DNA of 11,758 bases from an uncultured Prevotellaceae bacterium (GCA_946403615.1 CAMJAO010000036.1:1-11758), one strand, 5' to 3'. Numbered from the stretch's first letter, positions 1 to 8,339 are shown. Notes: a model not told the origin generated them from the sequence alone. Numbers and translations are program-made.

Positions 1-875
1 CGGTCGGCACCAGCCATAAACGCGGGTTGTCCGACAACAATCTCCTGCACCGTAGTGAGAGGTATCTCATTGGCTTGAATCATCGCCGAGAGACGTACAT
101 GCGGATATTGACGCTCGAAGTCGCTGAGGTTCATCTTGTTGTAATTGGCCTCTACATCGCGCAGTTCAGTACGGGATTTTGACACCTTAGCAAGTTGCAA
201 CTCGACATTGAACACATCTTTTGCTTTCTGGCGTGCCTTTTTCTCGTTGAAACCAAATAGTTTGAACATTCTTACGATATGCTCTTTGTATGCCTCACGA
301 ATCTTGTTGGTAGCCTCGTCGGTCTCCAAATAGTAATCCTTCATGCCGAGGGTAAGTCCACCCTGCATCACATTGAGGATATTCATCTTGGCATTTTTCT
401 CATCAGCTCCGAAACCGAAGCCCAGAGGCACACCATATCCATAGACGATGTGTTTCAGTTGGAGTTGCTGCAAAGCATAGATGGTTTTGGTATTCTCCAT
501 CTCTTTGATAATCGGCAAGACAGGTTTCACGCCTTCCTTATTTCTGCGTACGGAGTCCATCGCGAGTTTGTAGTAGTCGCTAAGTTTTTGCTCAACAGAG
601 CCTTTAGGGTATGTTTTCTCCTGCAACTCTTTAAGAATGGCATTGACACGTTGGTTATTGTCCTCGCCCAATCTGTCGAAAGAGCCGTAACGGGAATAGG
701 CAGCGGGCAGCGGGTGTTTAGTCATCCATCCGCCACATGCATACTGATAGAAACTGTCGCCGGGTTTAACACTCCGGTCGAGATCGGTCAAATCAATTCC
801 TGATTTAAGGGGTGCCTGTGCCAGCGCTACGGCTGAAGCAGCAACCATTGTCATCATCATAAATAGTTTTTTCAT
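1..875 (-). CDS. pepO: Secreted M13 family zinc metallopeptidase (PepO/neprilysin type), 3' part outside the window
   Basis: The first 291 codons are present; the gene continues past the left edge. The protein starts MKKLFMMMTMVAASAVALAQ, a type I signal peptide with probable cleavage near residue 20, so it should act in the periplasm or outside the cell. Next comes the hallmark opening of the M13 N-terminal domain, DLDRSVKPGDSFYQYACGGW (residues 31-50), followed by a helical region typical of neprilysin/PepO proteins. Family members cleave small peptides and use HExxH and a downstream glutamate to bind zinc; those motifs lie in the missing part, so catalytic integrity cannot be judged. The start codon lies 67 bases after the ABC-F stop on the same strand. 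I find no TAnnTTTG promoter in that gap, so read-through from the ABC-F gene is likely. The family call is firm; the symbol is by similarity. Confidence 0.9.
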   Translation of the reverse strand, partial: MKKLFMMMTMVAASAVALAQAPLKSGIDLTDLDRSVKPGDSFYQYACGGWMTKHPLPAAYSRYGSFDRLGEDNNQRVNAILKELQEKTYPKGSVEQKLSDYYKLAMDSVRRNKEGVKPVLPIIKEMENTKTIYALQQLQLKHIVYGYGVPLGFGFGADEKNAKMNILNVMQGGLTLGMKDYYLETDEATNKIREAYKEHIVRMFKLFGFNEKKARQKAKDVFNVELQLAKVSKSRTELRDVEANYNKMNLSDFERQYPHVRLSAMIQANEIPLTTVQEIVVGQPAFMAGAD

Positions 876-942
876 GTGCTATATTTGTTTTTTGGTTTTT
901 TAGTTAACGACCACTATGCGATGAAGAATTATGACATTTGAA

Positions 943-2937
943 TTATGAAAGATTGATTTCTTCCAATTGTTGGGAGAGTTGTTCCCATCGTTCCACCTCT
1001 TCGTCAAGTGCTTTTTTAGTGGAAGTATATTCCGTGATGAGGGTGACATCGGAAGCACCTTCTGGAGTGCATAGGATTGTATCGAGTTCTTGCAGACGTG
1101 TTTCCATCTTTTCGATTTTCGCCTCACTCTCTTTCACGGCTTTTTCCGCTTTGCGAATCTCTTTCTGACGCTGTTTGCGCTGTTCGTATGCATTGAGCGT
1201 CTGCTCTATCTCAGCATCAGATTTTGCAGAAGAAGAGGTCACGGGTTTTCCAGAGTTTGTCGACATCACTGAGGCTCCGGGGATTCCAGAGGACGCGGGG
1301 GCAGCAGTTCGGAGGGTCAGAGCCTCATCGATGGTTTCTGCGGTACGGAGGAAGTCGTAGATGCCACCGAGATGTTCACGCACGCGTCCTCCGCCAAACT
1401 CATATACTTTTGTCACGAGCCCGTCGAGGAATTCGCGGTCATGGCTGACGATGATTGCAGTGCCGTCGAACGCTTTGATGGCCTCCTTGAGCACATCCTT
1501 CGACTGCATGTCGAGATGGTTGGTCGGTTCGTCGAGGATGAGAAAATTGACGGGTTCGAGCAGCAACCGTATCATGGCCAACCTGCTTCTCTCGCCACCA
1601 CTGAGCACTTTGACCTTTTTGTCAGAAGCCTCACCGCCGAACATGAAGGCGCCGAGGATGTCTTTGATGCGGAGACGTATCTCCCCCTTCGCCACACGGT
1701 CGATGGTATCGAATACGGTTACGTTTTCGTCGAGCAACTGCGCCTGATTTTGGGCGAAATAGCCGATTTGAACATTATGCCCGATTTTCAGCATGCCCGT
1801 ATAGGGAATCTCTTCCATGATACATTTCACGAGCGTGGTCTTACCCTCGCCGTTTTTTCCCACAAACGCCACTTTCTCACCACGCTTGATGGTCAGTGTG
1901 ACATGGTCGAACACGGTGTGCTGCCCATAATCTTTGCGCACCTCATCGCAAATGAGCGGATAGTCGCCACTACGCAGACAAGGAGGGAATTTCAGCCTGA
2001 GTGCCGAGTTATCCACCTCGTCGATCTCAATGGGAACGATTTTGGCAAGTTGTTTGATACGGCTCTGCACCTGTACAGCCTTGGTCGGTTTATATCTGAA
2101 GCGCTCAATGAAATCCTTCATTTCGGCTATCTCACGCTGTTGGTTCTCGTAAGCCCGCATCTGCTGTTCGCGACGTTCGGCACGGAGCACGACGTATTCA
2201 TCGTATTTCACCTTGTAATCTATGACCTGTCCACAGGATATCTCCAAGGTGCGGTTGGTGACACGGTTGATGAACGCACGGTCGTGGCTGACAAGGATGA
2301 CCGCACCCGACGACTGTGCAAGAAACTGCTCGAGCCAAAGTATGCTCTCGATGTCAAGATGGTTGGTCGGCTCGTCAAGCAGCAAGACATCAGGACGCTG
2401 CAAGAGGATTTTCGCCAACTCGATACGCATGCGCCAACCTCCTGAGAACTCAGAAGTGGGACGTTCGAAATCAGTGCGCAGGAATCCCAATCCGAGAAGA
2501 GTGCGTTCAATCTCCGCCTCGGCATTCTCCGCACCGAGCATCATGTAACGGTCATGCTCTTGTGTGAACCGCTCGACAAGTGCCATATATTCGTCGCTGT
2601 CATAGTCGGTGCGCTCAGCCAACTGCGCCTGCATCTTGTCGATACGCGCCTTGATACGGTCATTGCCAGCAAAGGCTTTACGGGCCTCCTGTTTGACAGT
2701 GGTGTCATCTTGCAACACCATGACCTGCGGCAGATAACCGATGGTGGTGTCGGCAGGTACAGCCACACTGCCTTCGGTGGGTTTTTGCAAGCCCGCTATG
2801 ATTTTGAGAAGTGTGGATTTCCCAGCACCGTTTTTCCCCACGAGTGCGATACGGTCGCGGTCATTGACCACGAACGATGCGTCGTGAAACAAGGGTTTCA
2901 CGCCAAACTCCACTTTTAATCGCTCTACTGATATCAT
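943..2937 (-). CDS. ABC-F family ATPase (Uup/YdiF-like), two ATP-binding domains
   Basis: The 664-residue protein has two ABC domains and no membrane segment, the ABC-F layout. Domain 1 has Walker A GKNGAGKS (34-41), signature SGGW (165-168), Walker B LLLDEP with catalytic Glu189, and switch His218. The linker (about 241-315) carries the basic RFRYKPTKAVQVQSRIKQLA motif that in ABC-F proteins reaches into the ribosomal E site. Domain 2 has GKNGEGKT (360-367), LSGGE (445-449), LILDEPTNHLD with Glu470, and His499. A Ser/Ala/Pro-rich hinge (about 545-572) leads to a charged C-terminal coiled coil (about 575-662), as in Uup and YdiF. All catalytic residues are intact. ABC-F proteins act on ribosomes, relieving stalls or, in some subfamilies, protecting against antibiotics. 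The conserved long form with a C-terminal coiled coil suggests a housekeeping member. A promoter match lies just upstream. Confidence 0.95.
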   Translation of the reverse strand: MISVERLKVEFGVKPLFHDASFVVNDRDRIALVGKNGAGKSTLLKIIAGLQKPTEGSVAVPADTTIGYLPQVMVLQDDTTVKQEARKAFAGNDRIKARIDKMQAQLAERTDYDSDEYMALVERFTQEHDRYMMLGAENAEAEIERTLLGLGFLRTDFERPTSEFSGGWRMRIELAKILLQRPDVLLLDEPTNHLDIESILWLEQFLAQSSGAVILVSHDRAFINRVTNRTLEISCGQVIDYKVKYDEYVVLRAERREQQMRAYENQQREIAEMKDFIERFRYKPTKAVQVQSRIKQLAKIVPIEIDEVDNSALRLKFPPCLRSGDYPLICDEVRKDYGQHTVFDHVTLTIKRGEKVAFVGKNGEGKTTLVKCIMEEIPYTGMLKIGHNVQIGYFAQNQAQLLDENVTVFDTIDRVAKGEIRLRIKDILGAFMFGGEASDKKVKVLSGGERSRLAMIRLLLEPVNFLILDEPTNHLDMQSKDVLKEAIKAFDGTAIIVSHDREFLDGLVTKVYEFGGGRVREHLGGIYDFLRTAETIDEALTLRTAAPASSGIPGASVMSTNSGKPVTSSSAKSDAEIEQTLNAYEQRKQRQKEIRKAEKAVKESEAKIEKMETRLQELDTILCTPEGASDVTLITEYTSTKKALDEEVERWEQLSQQLEEINLS

Positions 2938-2957
2938 ATCACCGAATAAATCGGATG

Positions 2958-2965
2958 CAAAAATA
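2958..2965 (-). promoter_or_regulatory. Predicted -7 element of the ABC-F gene promoter
   Basis: On the minus strand this reads TATTTTTG, an exact match to the Bacteroidota -7 consensus TAnnTTTG. It is 20 bases before the ABC-F ATG, giving a very short leader. The -33 region, around 2986-2991, shows only a weak TTTAG. This promoter would also serve the M13 peptidase gene downstream. Confidence 0.55.
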
Positions 2966-3007
2966 CGAAAAAAAATGGAATGTGACTAAAGGATGAACAT
3001 CTTTTTG

Positions 3008-3033
3008 CCGTTAATGGGATCCGTTAATGGGAT
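3008..3033. repeat. Perfect 13-bp tandem duplication
   Basis: CCGTTAATGGGAT occurs twice with no gap (3008-3020 and 3021-3033), in the 109-base space between the end of the CotH-type gene and the start of the ABC-F gene. It creates a GGATCC site at the junction. It lies 14 bases after the CotH stop codon on that strand. It is not a hairpin, and I see no intrinsic terminator in this gap. Confidence 0.8.
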
Positions 3034-3046
3034 TTACTCAAGAGTA

Positions 3047-5149
3047 TTATTTGCCTTTCTGTAGAATAATATTGGCAATCCTAACGAAATCAGCCACATC
3101 AATGATGTCATCGTCATCGAGGTCCGCAGCCTGACGTATAAACAAAGAAGGCTTTTTACCCAAAATCTCATTAGCCACCAGTGTAAGATCTGCCACATCG
3201 ACAACTCCGTCGCCATCCACATCACCTTTCTTCATAATTGTGATGGTAGGCACAGGTGCATCTGCAGCCATAGTGATGTATGCCTGCGAGCCGTTGATCT
3301 CAACAGTCTGGTCCCAACTGTTGATTTTCTCCGGGGTATATAACGTTTTACCGTCATCCGAAATCAGCAATTCCGTGCCGTCGGTCTTCCGTCCATTCTT
3401 CACTATCATCCCATGTAAAGAATAGTTGCCATGGGTAACAGTTCTTCCATTCTCAAATTGGTTGTTTTTCCATCCTGGGGAATACGAAACCGTCACATGT
3501 TCAAAGACGGGCGATGCGATTACTTCCTTAGAAGGCCGGATAAGATAAGGGATGCCTGCTAAGATACATTTCTGTTTCGGCACTGTGAACAGCATTCTCG
3601 TACCATCGGCATAGACATCGGAAAACTCGCGCAAGTCGTACTCTTCACCAAAGATGCTTTTCAGCTGTTCCTCATCGACCGAGAAAGGTAAGGTGATAGC
3701 ATTCCATTTGTCTTTGGTAAATGAACGGTTAACCATTGTGACATTCAGCAGGTGATCTTTCGTGACATTGAAATCCGACAAAGTGACATTATAAGTAAAA
3801 TCAGCGGCATTCATAACCTCCTCATATTTTTCTGCCAGCAGTTGTTGCACTACGTCGATACGGACATCAAGCCAATCTTTTAATTGTTGCACATAAGGCG
3901 TATAATCCTGCCACTGGTAATAAGCCTGCATACTGCCTGTAGGAGGGGTGATGCCCCATCGGTCATAATTGAGTTGACGTGTCTCAGTCACCAATGCTGC
4001 AATCATATCAATTTTCTCATAAAGAGTCTCTTTTAAGCCGTCGGCCACCATTTGGTCAAACGTCTCCTTCAAGCGTCGGATAAAGGCGGGATCCTTATAC
4101 ATCACTTGCACCTGAGAGCGTGGCACAGTGCCGTTAGGTATGTAGGGCACGAGTATATCGTCTTGTGAACATGTGATATTGCCGTATGCCAAGTCCTTGT
4201 CCCAAACAGGGTTAGGCATGAGTTTACCATCAACCTCCCGACAAGCCTTGACTGACATCAGTCCGTCATAATCGCCAGTAATCTCCGTTACTATGAGGAA
4301 TTTTAACCATACATCTTCATCATTGGTCGACCGCCATCCGGTCAAGGGATCGGTATATCCATCATTGAACGAAGGCAGCCATACATATTGGAAATAGTCT
4401 TTGAAAGGCTGAAGGAACTCATTGAGCGCCTGTACGTCTGTCTCGTCAGCCGGTTCGGGAGTTTTTATATTCATTTGAATGGGAGAAGAGAAGCATACAG
4501 GTTGGTCAAGCATATCGCCACGACCTTGGAACTCTACGTACCATCCTGTTTCCTCATCAACATTGATACGGTCTGGATCAGCCTCGCAATGGTCAGTCAC
4601 CTGATAACATCCCCTATACTCGCCGTTGATAACCAAATCGACAAATTTATAACCAGGAACGAAGGGCATGCCCAAAAGGGTGCTCAATTCAGATGTTAAA
4701 GCATTTCTTATAAGAGAATTGTCAAAAGCATTTGCCAAAAGAATCCAATTGCGCTTCGTATAGCCTCGACCGAGCAAGTCGTGTTTGTGCGCCTTTCCAT
4801 CGGAAGATGTTTTTTTGCTGGCGAATTTCAGCCTATATGGCCTTTTTGACGGGTCGGCAGTGGAGTTCCCTCTCACTTTGATTTCAAGATTTTGCGCATC
4901 AGTCTCTTCAAACGATTCCAAATAATGCGGGCTTGAAGTATCATCTGTGGCAATTACTTTTATGGTGGCATAATGATATAAAGCGGTGCCCGTTTCCCTG
5001 TCTTTAGACAAATCGGTGTCGAGGTCATTGACATCGGGAATATCTAAATAAATGGTAGGCACGTTTGTCAATTGTTGACGATTGGCGATTTTAGAGGCCA
5101 GCGAATTGTCATCGCCACTGTTCCCTCCCTCTGTTGCAGCAAGGCTCAC
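3047..5149 (-). CDS. CotH-kinase-like secreted protein with dockerin-like C-terminus (C-terminal part of a frameshifted gene)
   Basis: This ORF holds most of a secreted protein. Read from GTG at 5149 it has 700 residues, but the frame is open back to 5221 and lacks its own signal peptide, so the GTG is probably not a real start. Residues about 30-440 match the CotH domain: KVRGNST (91-97), RPYRLKF (103-109), TKRNWILLANAFDNSLIRNA (131-150), FVDLVINGEYRGCYQVTD (169-186) and WDKDLAYGN (316-324), the last resembling the metal-binding end of CotH kinases. Residues about 451-630 form a beta-rich domain that also occurs in the N-terminal fragment. Residues 641-697 are two dockerin-type calcium loops, GDVDGDGVVDVADL and ADLDDDDIIDVADF. 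CotH of Bacillus spores is an atypical protein kinase; for bacteroidal secreted homologues the substrate is unknown. No T9SS sorting domain is visible. It may be a pseudogene, or sequencing may have dropped one base. Confidence 0.85.
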   Translation of the reverse strand: MSLAATEGGNSGDDNSLASKIANRQQLTNVPTIYLDIPDVNDLDTDLSKDRETGTALYHYATIKVIATDDTSSPHYLESFEETDAQNLEIKVRGNSTADPSKRPYRLKFASKKTSSDGKAHKHDLLGRGYTKRNWILLANAFDNSLIRNALTSELSTLLGMPFVPGYKFVDLVINGEYRGCYQVTDHCEADPDRINVDEETGWYVEFQGRGDMLDQPVCFSSPIQMNIKTPEPADETDVQALNEFLQPFKDYFQYVWLPSFNDGYTDPLTGWRSTNDEDVWLKFLIVTEITGDYDGLMSVKACREVDGKLMPNPVWDKDLAYGNITCSQDDILVPYIPNGTVPRSQVQVMYKDPAFIRRLKETFDQMVADGLKETLYEKIDMIAALVTETRQLNYDRWGITPPTGSMQAYYQWQDYTPYVQQLKDWLDVRIDVVQQLLAEKYEEVMNAADFTYNVTLSDFNVTKDHLLNVTMVNRSFTKDKWNAITLPFSVDEEQLKSIFGEEYDLREFSDVYADGTRMLFTVPKQKCILAGIPYLIRPSKEVIASPVFEHVTVSYSPGWKNNQFENGRTVTHGNYSLHGMIVKNGRKTDGTELLISDDGKTLYTPEKINSWDQTVEINGSQAYITMAADAPVPTITIMKKGDVDGDGVVDVADLTLVANEILGKKPSLFIRQAADLDDDDIIDVADFVRIANIILQKGK

Positions 5150-5832
5150 TGTAATATTGGTGTTGCCATCGGTGGCGAAAAAGCCATGTATTCCGGGAAT
5201 GGTCGCTTGCTGAGGGTACCATCACCCATATATGCCATTTTCATCAGATTATCGTTGTACCATCTGAAAGCATGGTAATTATTAATAAGGTCCCATCCTG
5301 CCTTTGGAAAGAAATTACCGGTAAAATAGAGCGTGGCGCTTCCCTGCCGAGCGATGGCCGTCTCGTCAGTCATTCGAATGACGACATTGTTGAACACCGG
5401 ATCGGCCACCTCATCAGTCACATGGATAAAATAGGCATAGCCGGCACTCAATTGGGGTGTTTCCATCACTTTGAAAACGAATTGAGCACCATTTAAGGTA
5501 TCGTACTCTTGTATTTTATAATTACCTTCACCGAAAGCGGCATTGAGCACTTCTTGCGAAGCGTCGAAAGGCAAGCAAATGATATCCCACTTGCCGGCAG
5601 CGAATGTGCGATTGGTAAAGGTCACATCATACGTTTGCCCCACTATAGCATTGACGGAATAATCTCCTGTAGCATTAATAGTCAACGAGGTAGCACTCGA
5701 TGCATCTATTGGAACACACAGGATAACCCATAACAAAAAGACGGTTTTCCACCATATCGTCACAGCACATTTACTGTCAGCCAAGAGGCATTTATAAAGA
5801 TGGCTCCCATTCGGTTTCATCGAATTCGACAT
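5146..5832 (-). CDS. N-terminal part of the CotH/dockerin protein: signal peptide plus first copy of the beta-rich domain
   Basis: The 228-residue ORF begins at ATG 5832 (a second in-frame ATG is at 5820). A long polar n-region precedes a hydrophobic core, about WWKTVFLLWVILCVPIDASSA (residues 27-47), typical of a cleavable signal peptide. Residues about 49-208 form the same domain seen at residues 451-630 of the downstream ORF. Compare TNRTFAAGKWDIICLPFDAS (73-92) here with VNRSFTKDKWNAITLPFSVD there, and DPVFNNVVI with SPVFEHVTV. The last 20 residues, after GDGTLS (203-208), look unnatural and lie in the wrong frame. The -1 frame from 5209 reads QATIPGIHGFFATDG and runs straight into the CotH ORF. 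One restored base near 5205-5215 would give a single product of about 928 residues. A divergent promoter match lies upstream. Confidence 0.75.
   Translation of the reverse strand: MSNSMKPNGSHLYKCLLADSKCAVTIWWKTVFLLWVILCVPIDASSATSLTINATGDYSVNAIVGQTYDVTFTNRTFAAGKWDIICLPFDASQEVLNAAFGEGNYKIQEYDTLNGAQFVFKVMETPQLSAGYAYFIHVTDEVADPVFNNVVIRMTDETAIARQGSATLYFTGNFFPKAGWDLINNYHAFRWYNDNLMKMAYMGDGTLSKRPFPEYMAFSPPMATPILQ
5201..5220 (-). other. Probable frameshift site joining the two CotH gene fragments
   Basis: On the minus strand the upstream frame reads GGT-ACC-CTC-AGC-AAG and soon ends at a TGA opposite 5148-5146. The downstream frame is open from 5221. The crossing must therefore fall between 5221 and 5146; the sense of the residues favours about 5205-5215, where one lost base would explain it. 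No canonical -1 slippery heptamer or obvious downstream hairpin is present here. Confidence 0.7.
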
Positions 5833-5903
5833 AATAACAACAATAATAGGTATAACAATCAGCAGTTTTTTAGTTTATATCGTGCCTTTCACGTAAACTG
5901 TTG

Positions 5904-5936
5904 CAAAAATACTCATTTTTTTATAATAAAAACAAA
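5904..5936 (-). promoter_or_regulatory. Predicted promoter of the CotH-type gene
   Basis: On the minus strand TTTG (5936-5933) is followed after 21 bases by TATTTTTG (5911-5904). This fits the Bacteroidota -33/-7 pattern of TTTG and TAnnTTTG. Transcription would start near 5897, giving a leader of about 65 bases before ATG 5832. It is arranged back to back with the tex promoter. Confidence 0.55.
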
Positions 5937-5949
5937 TCGGGTTATTATT

Positions 5950-5979
5950 TTTGGCTTTCGGGAAAAAAGATTATATTTG
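5950..5979 (+). promoter_or_regulatory. Predicted promoter of tex
   Basis: TTTG (5950-5953) and TATATTTG (5972-5979) are separated by 18 bases and match the Bacteroidota -33 and -7 elements. Transcription would start about 7 bases later, leaving a leader of under 20 bases. This supports ATG 6004 as the tex start rather than the longer open frame reaching 5800. Confidence 0.6.
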
Positions 5980-6003
5980 CAGAAAGAAATCAAACGAAAC
6001 CAC

Positions 6004-8148
6004 ATGAATCCATTTACACAAATCATCTCCAAGCATCTGAACCTGCCCCAACAAGGGGTGGAAAATACACTCGCACTGCTCGATTTGGGCTGCACCATCC
6101 CCTTTATCGCCCGATACCGTAAGGAGCGGACCGGCGGACTGGACGAGGTGCAGATCACACAAATCAGTGAATGGAACGACCGTCTGAAAGAGATTCAGAA
6201 ACGCAAGGAGACCATCATCAAGACCATTACCGAACAGGGCAAAATGACACCTGAACTGGAGAAACGTATCAATGACAGTTGGGACGCCACTGAACTGGAA
6301 GACATCTACCTGCCCTATAAGCCCAAACGTCGCACACGTGCTCAGATAGCGCGTGAGCAAGGACTGGAACCTCTTGCCACCTTATTACTGTTACAACGCG
6401 AGTCTCATCCCGAGCAGGCCGCAGAGCGGTTCGTGAAAGGCGACGTGGCTGATGCCGAGGCGGCCATACGCGGAGCACAAGATATCATCGCCGAGATGGT
6501 GAGCGAGGACGAACGAGCACGCAATAGTGTACGCAGAGAGTTCCGCCGCGATGCCATTATCTCGTCGAAGGTGGTGAAAGCGAAAAAGGACAGCGATGAG
6601 GCTGCGAAATTCTCCGACTATTTTGATTTCTCCGAACCCCTACGTCGCTGTTCGTCGCACCGTCTGCTGGCCATGCGCCGCGGCGAGAGTGAAGGCATCC
6701 TGCGCGTGAGCATCAGTGCCGATGACGAACGGTGCATCGACCGGCTGCAACGGCAGTATATGCGCGGCTTCGGCCCTTGCGCCCGTCTGGTGGGCGAAGC
6801 GGTGGAAGACGGCTACAAACGACTACTCAAGCCTTCGATAGAGACAGAATTCTCATCGTCGAGCAAAGAAAGAGCAGACGACGAGGCCATCGTGGTATTC
6901 ACGGACAATCTGCGTCAACTGTTGTTGGCCGCGCCTCTCGGGCAAAAGCGCGTGATGGGTATAGACCCTGGCTTCCGAACCGGCTGCAAGGTAGTGTGCC
7001 TCGACGCACAAGGCAATCTGCTGCATCACGAGGCCATCTTCCCCCACCCGCCAGTAGCCCACCGCATGCAGGCAACTGTACATGTGGAGCAGATGGTGGA
7101 GGAATACCAGATAGAGGCCATCGCTATAGGCAACGGCACTGCAAGTCGTGAGACGGGCGATTTCGTCCGCGACTTACACTTCAACCACCCAGTGCAGACA
7201 TTTGTCGTAAGCGAGGACGGCGCCAGTATCTACAGTGCATCTAAGACTGCCAGGGAAGAGTTTCCTGACGAGGATGTGACGGTGCGCGGCGCTGTAAGCA
7301 TCGGTCGTCGTCTGATGGATCCATTGGCTGAACTGGTGAAGATAGATCCGAAGAGCATCGGTGTGGGACAGTATCAGCACGACGTGGACCAAGGCAAATT
7401 GAAAAAGAGCCTCGACATGACGGTGGAGAGTTGCGTCAACTCCGTGGGTGTGAACCTGAACACCGCCTCGCAGCATTTGTTGATGTATGTGAGCGGACTG
7501 GGTCCTGCCCTGGCGAAGAACATTGTGGATTATCGCCGCGACAACGGGGCATTCACCTCTCGCGCCCAACTGAAGAAAGTGCCCCGTTTAGGACCGTCAG
7601 CATACGAGCAGTGTGCCGGTTTCCTGCGCATACCCGGTGCAAAGAATCCATTGGACAACAGTGCCGTGCACCCTGAGAGTTACCATATCGTGGAGCAGAT
7701 GGCGAAAGACTGCGGTTGCACAGTGGCCGACCTCATTGCCGACAAAGAAAAGCGCGCTTCGATAGATGTGAAACACTATGTGACAGACGCCGTTGGACTG
7801 CCCACACTGACCGACATCATGAACGAACTGGAAAAGCCAGGTCGCGATCCACGTGAACAGATTGAGGAGTTTGAGTTTGACCCGAACGTGAAGGAAGTGG
7901 AAGATTTGGAGGAAGGCATGATATTGCCCGGCATCGTGACAAACATCACCAAGTTTGGCGCTTTCGTTGATATCGGTGTACATCAAGACGGTTTGGTGCA
8001 TATCTCGCAACTGGCCGACCACTATGTGAAAGACCCTGCCGACGTGGTAAAACTGCACCAACACGTGATGGTAAGGGTAAAAGAGGTAGACGAACGTAGG
8101 AACCGCATCTCACTGAGCATGAAGGGGATAAAGAATAAAAACAAGTAA
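6004..8148 (+). CDS. tex: Tex, S1-domain RNA-binding transcription accessory protein
   Basis: The 714-residue protein has the full Tex architecture and a usual length for the family. The helical N-terminal Tex domain starts at MNPFTQIISKHLNLP and includes PFIARYRKERTGGLDE (33-48) and LEDIYLPYKPKRRTRA (98-113). A YqgF/RNase H-like fold follows with MGIDPGFRTGCK (318-329), IGNGTASRET (375-384) and VSEDGASIYSAS (402-413). Tandem helix-hairpin-helix motifs cover about 474-545 (VNLNTAS, VSGLGPALAKNIVDYR), and a C-terminal S1 RNA-binding domain covers about 636-707 (GIVTNITKFGAFVDIGVHQD). Tex binds nucleic acids in the cytoplasm and influences transcription; its exact role differs among species. 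The open frame extends upstream to 5800, but those residues are not family-like and cross both predicted promoters, so ATG 6004 was chosen. It is monocistronic and convergent with the next gene. No disruption is seen. Confidence 0.97.
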   Translation: MNPFTQIISKHLNLPQQGVENTLALLDLGCTIPFIARYRKERTGGLDEVQITQISEWNDRLKEIQKRKETIIKTITEQGKMTPELEKRINDSWDATELEDIYLPYKPKRRTRAQIAREQGLEPLATLLLLQRESHPEQAAERFVKGDVADAEAAIRGAQDIIAEMVSEDERARNSVRREFRRDAIISSKVVKAKKDSDEAAKFSDYFDFSEPLRRCSSHRLLAMRRGESEGILRVSISADDERCIDRLQRQYMRGFGPCARLVGEAVEDGYKRLLKPSIETEFSSSSKERADDEAIVVFTDNLRQLLLAAPLGQKRVMGIDPGFRTGCKVVCLDAQGNLLHHEAIFPHPPVAHRMQATVHVEQMVEEYQIEAIAIGNGTASRETGDFVRDLHFNHPVQTFVVSEDGASIYSASKTAREEFPDEDVTVRGAVSIGRRLMDPLAELVKIDPKSIGVGQYQHDVDQGKLKKSLDMTVESCVNSVGVNLNTASQHLLMYVSGLGPALAKNIVDYRRDNGAFTSRAQLKKVPRLGPSAYEQCAGFLRIPGAKNPLDNSAVHPESYHIVEQMAKDCGCTVADLIADKEKRASIDVKHYVTDAVGLPTLTDIMNELEKPGRDPREQIEEFEFDPNVKEVEDLEEGMILPGIVTNITKFGAFVDIGVHQDGLVHISQLADHYVKDPADVVKLHQHVMVRVKEVDERRNRISLSMKGIKNKNK

Positions 8149-8178
8149 GGTTCTCTAAGACAACGTTACATCAAAACT

Positions 8179-8192
8179 ACGAATTTCACGAA
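8179..8192 (+). repeat. Isolated copy of the ACGAATTTCACGAA motif
   Basis: ACGAATTTCACGAA here is identical to 8340-8353, and all but one base matches the inverted copy at 8402-8415. It starts 31 bases after the tex stop codon. It may be a remnant of the same repeat family as the larger hairpin. Confidence 0.65.
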
Positions 8193-8290
8193 ATTGCAGT
8201 AAAGGCAAAGCCTCCCCTGCCCCCATTCAGAAAGGGGACACTGATCTGGGATGATTTTAAGTATTCCCGCTACAACTTCTCGAATATGAC

Positions 8291-8321
8291 AATTCAGACG
8301 TTAATGACTGGCTTCTGAATT
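8291..8321. repeat. Inverted repeat with 8-bp arms
   Basis: AATTCAGA (8291-8298) and TCTGAATT (8314-8321) are perfectly complementary around a 15-base loop. No T run follows on either strand, so a terminator role is doubtful. Confidence 0.6.
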
Positions 8322-8339
8322 AGTAAAACTCTTATAACA

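Noticed and set aside
1372..2445. A 357-codon open frame on the plus strand, opposite the ABC-F gene
   Set aside because: It is antisense to a gene with intact Walker and signature motifs, its translation shows no domain or signal, and no promoter fits; it reflects codon bias of the opposite strand.
943..2937. ABC-F gene as an antibiotic-resistance determinant
   Set aside because: Its long form with C-terminal coiled coil and lack of any mobile context point to a housekeeping ABC-F; subfamily cannot be assigned without a phylogeny.
5146..5221. Programmed -1 ribosomal frameshifting in the CotH gene
   Set aside because: No canonical slippery heptamer, upstream Shine-Dalgarno stimulator or clear downstream hairpin is present; the TTTTT at 5180-5184 region is not a proper X-XXY-YYZ site. 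A lost base is simpler, though recoding is not excluded.
5833..5876. Hydrophobic reading KKLLIVIPIIVVI in frame upstream of the CotH start
   Set aside because: It resembles a signal peptide core but has no ATG, GTG or TTG start before the upstream stop, and a good signal peptide already exists at residues 27-47.
5800..6003. N-terminal extension of tex by 68 codons
   Set aside because: The extra residues are not Tex-like and would cover both divergent promoter matches and the start of the CotH gene; ATG 6004 gives the family N-terminus.
7174..8064. Minus-strand open frames opposite tex
   Set aside because: They have no recognisable protein features and lie fully within a gene with complete Tex domains.
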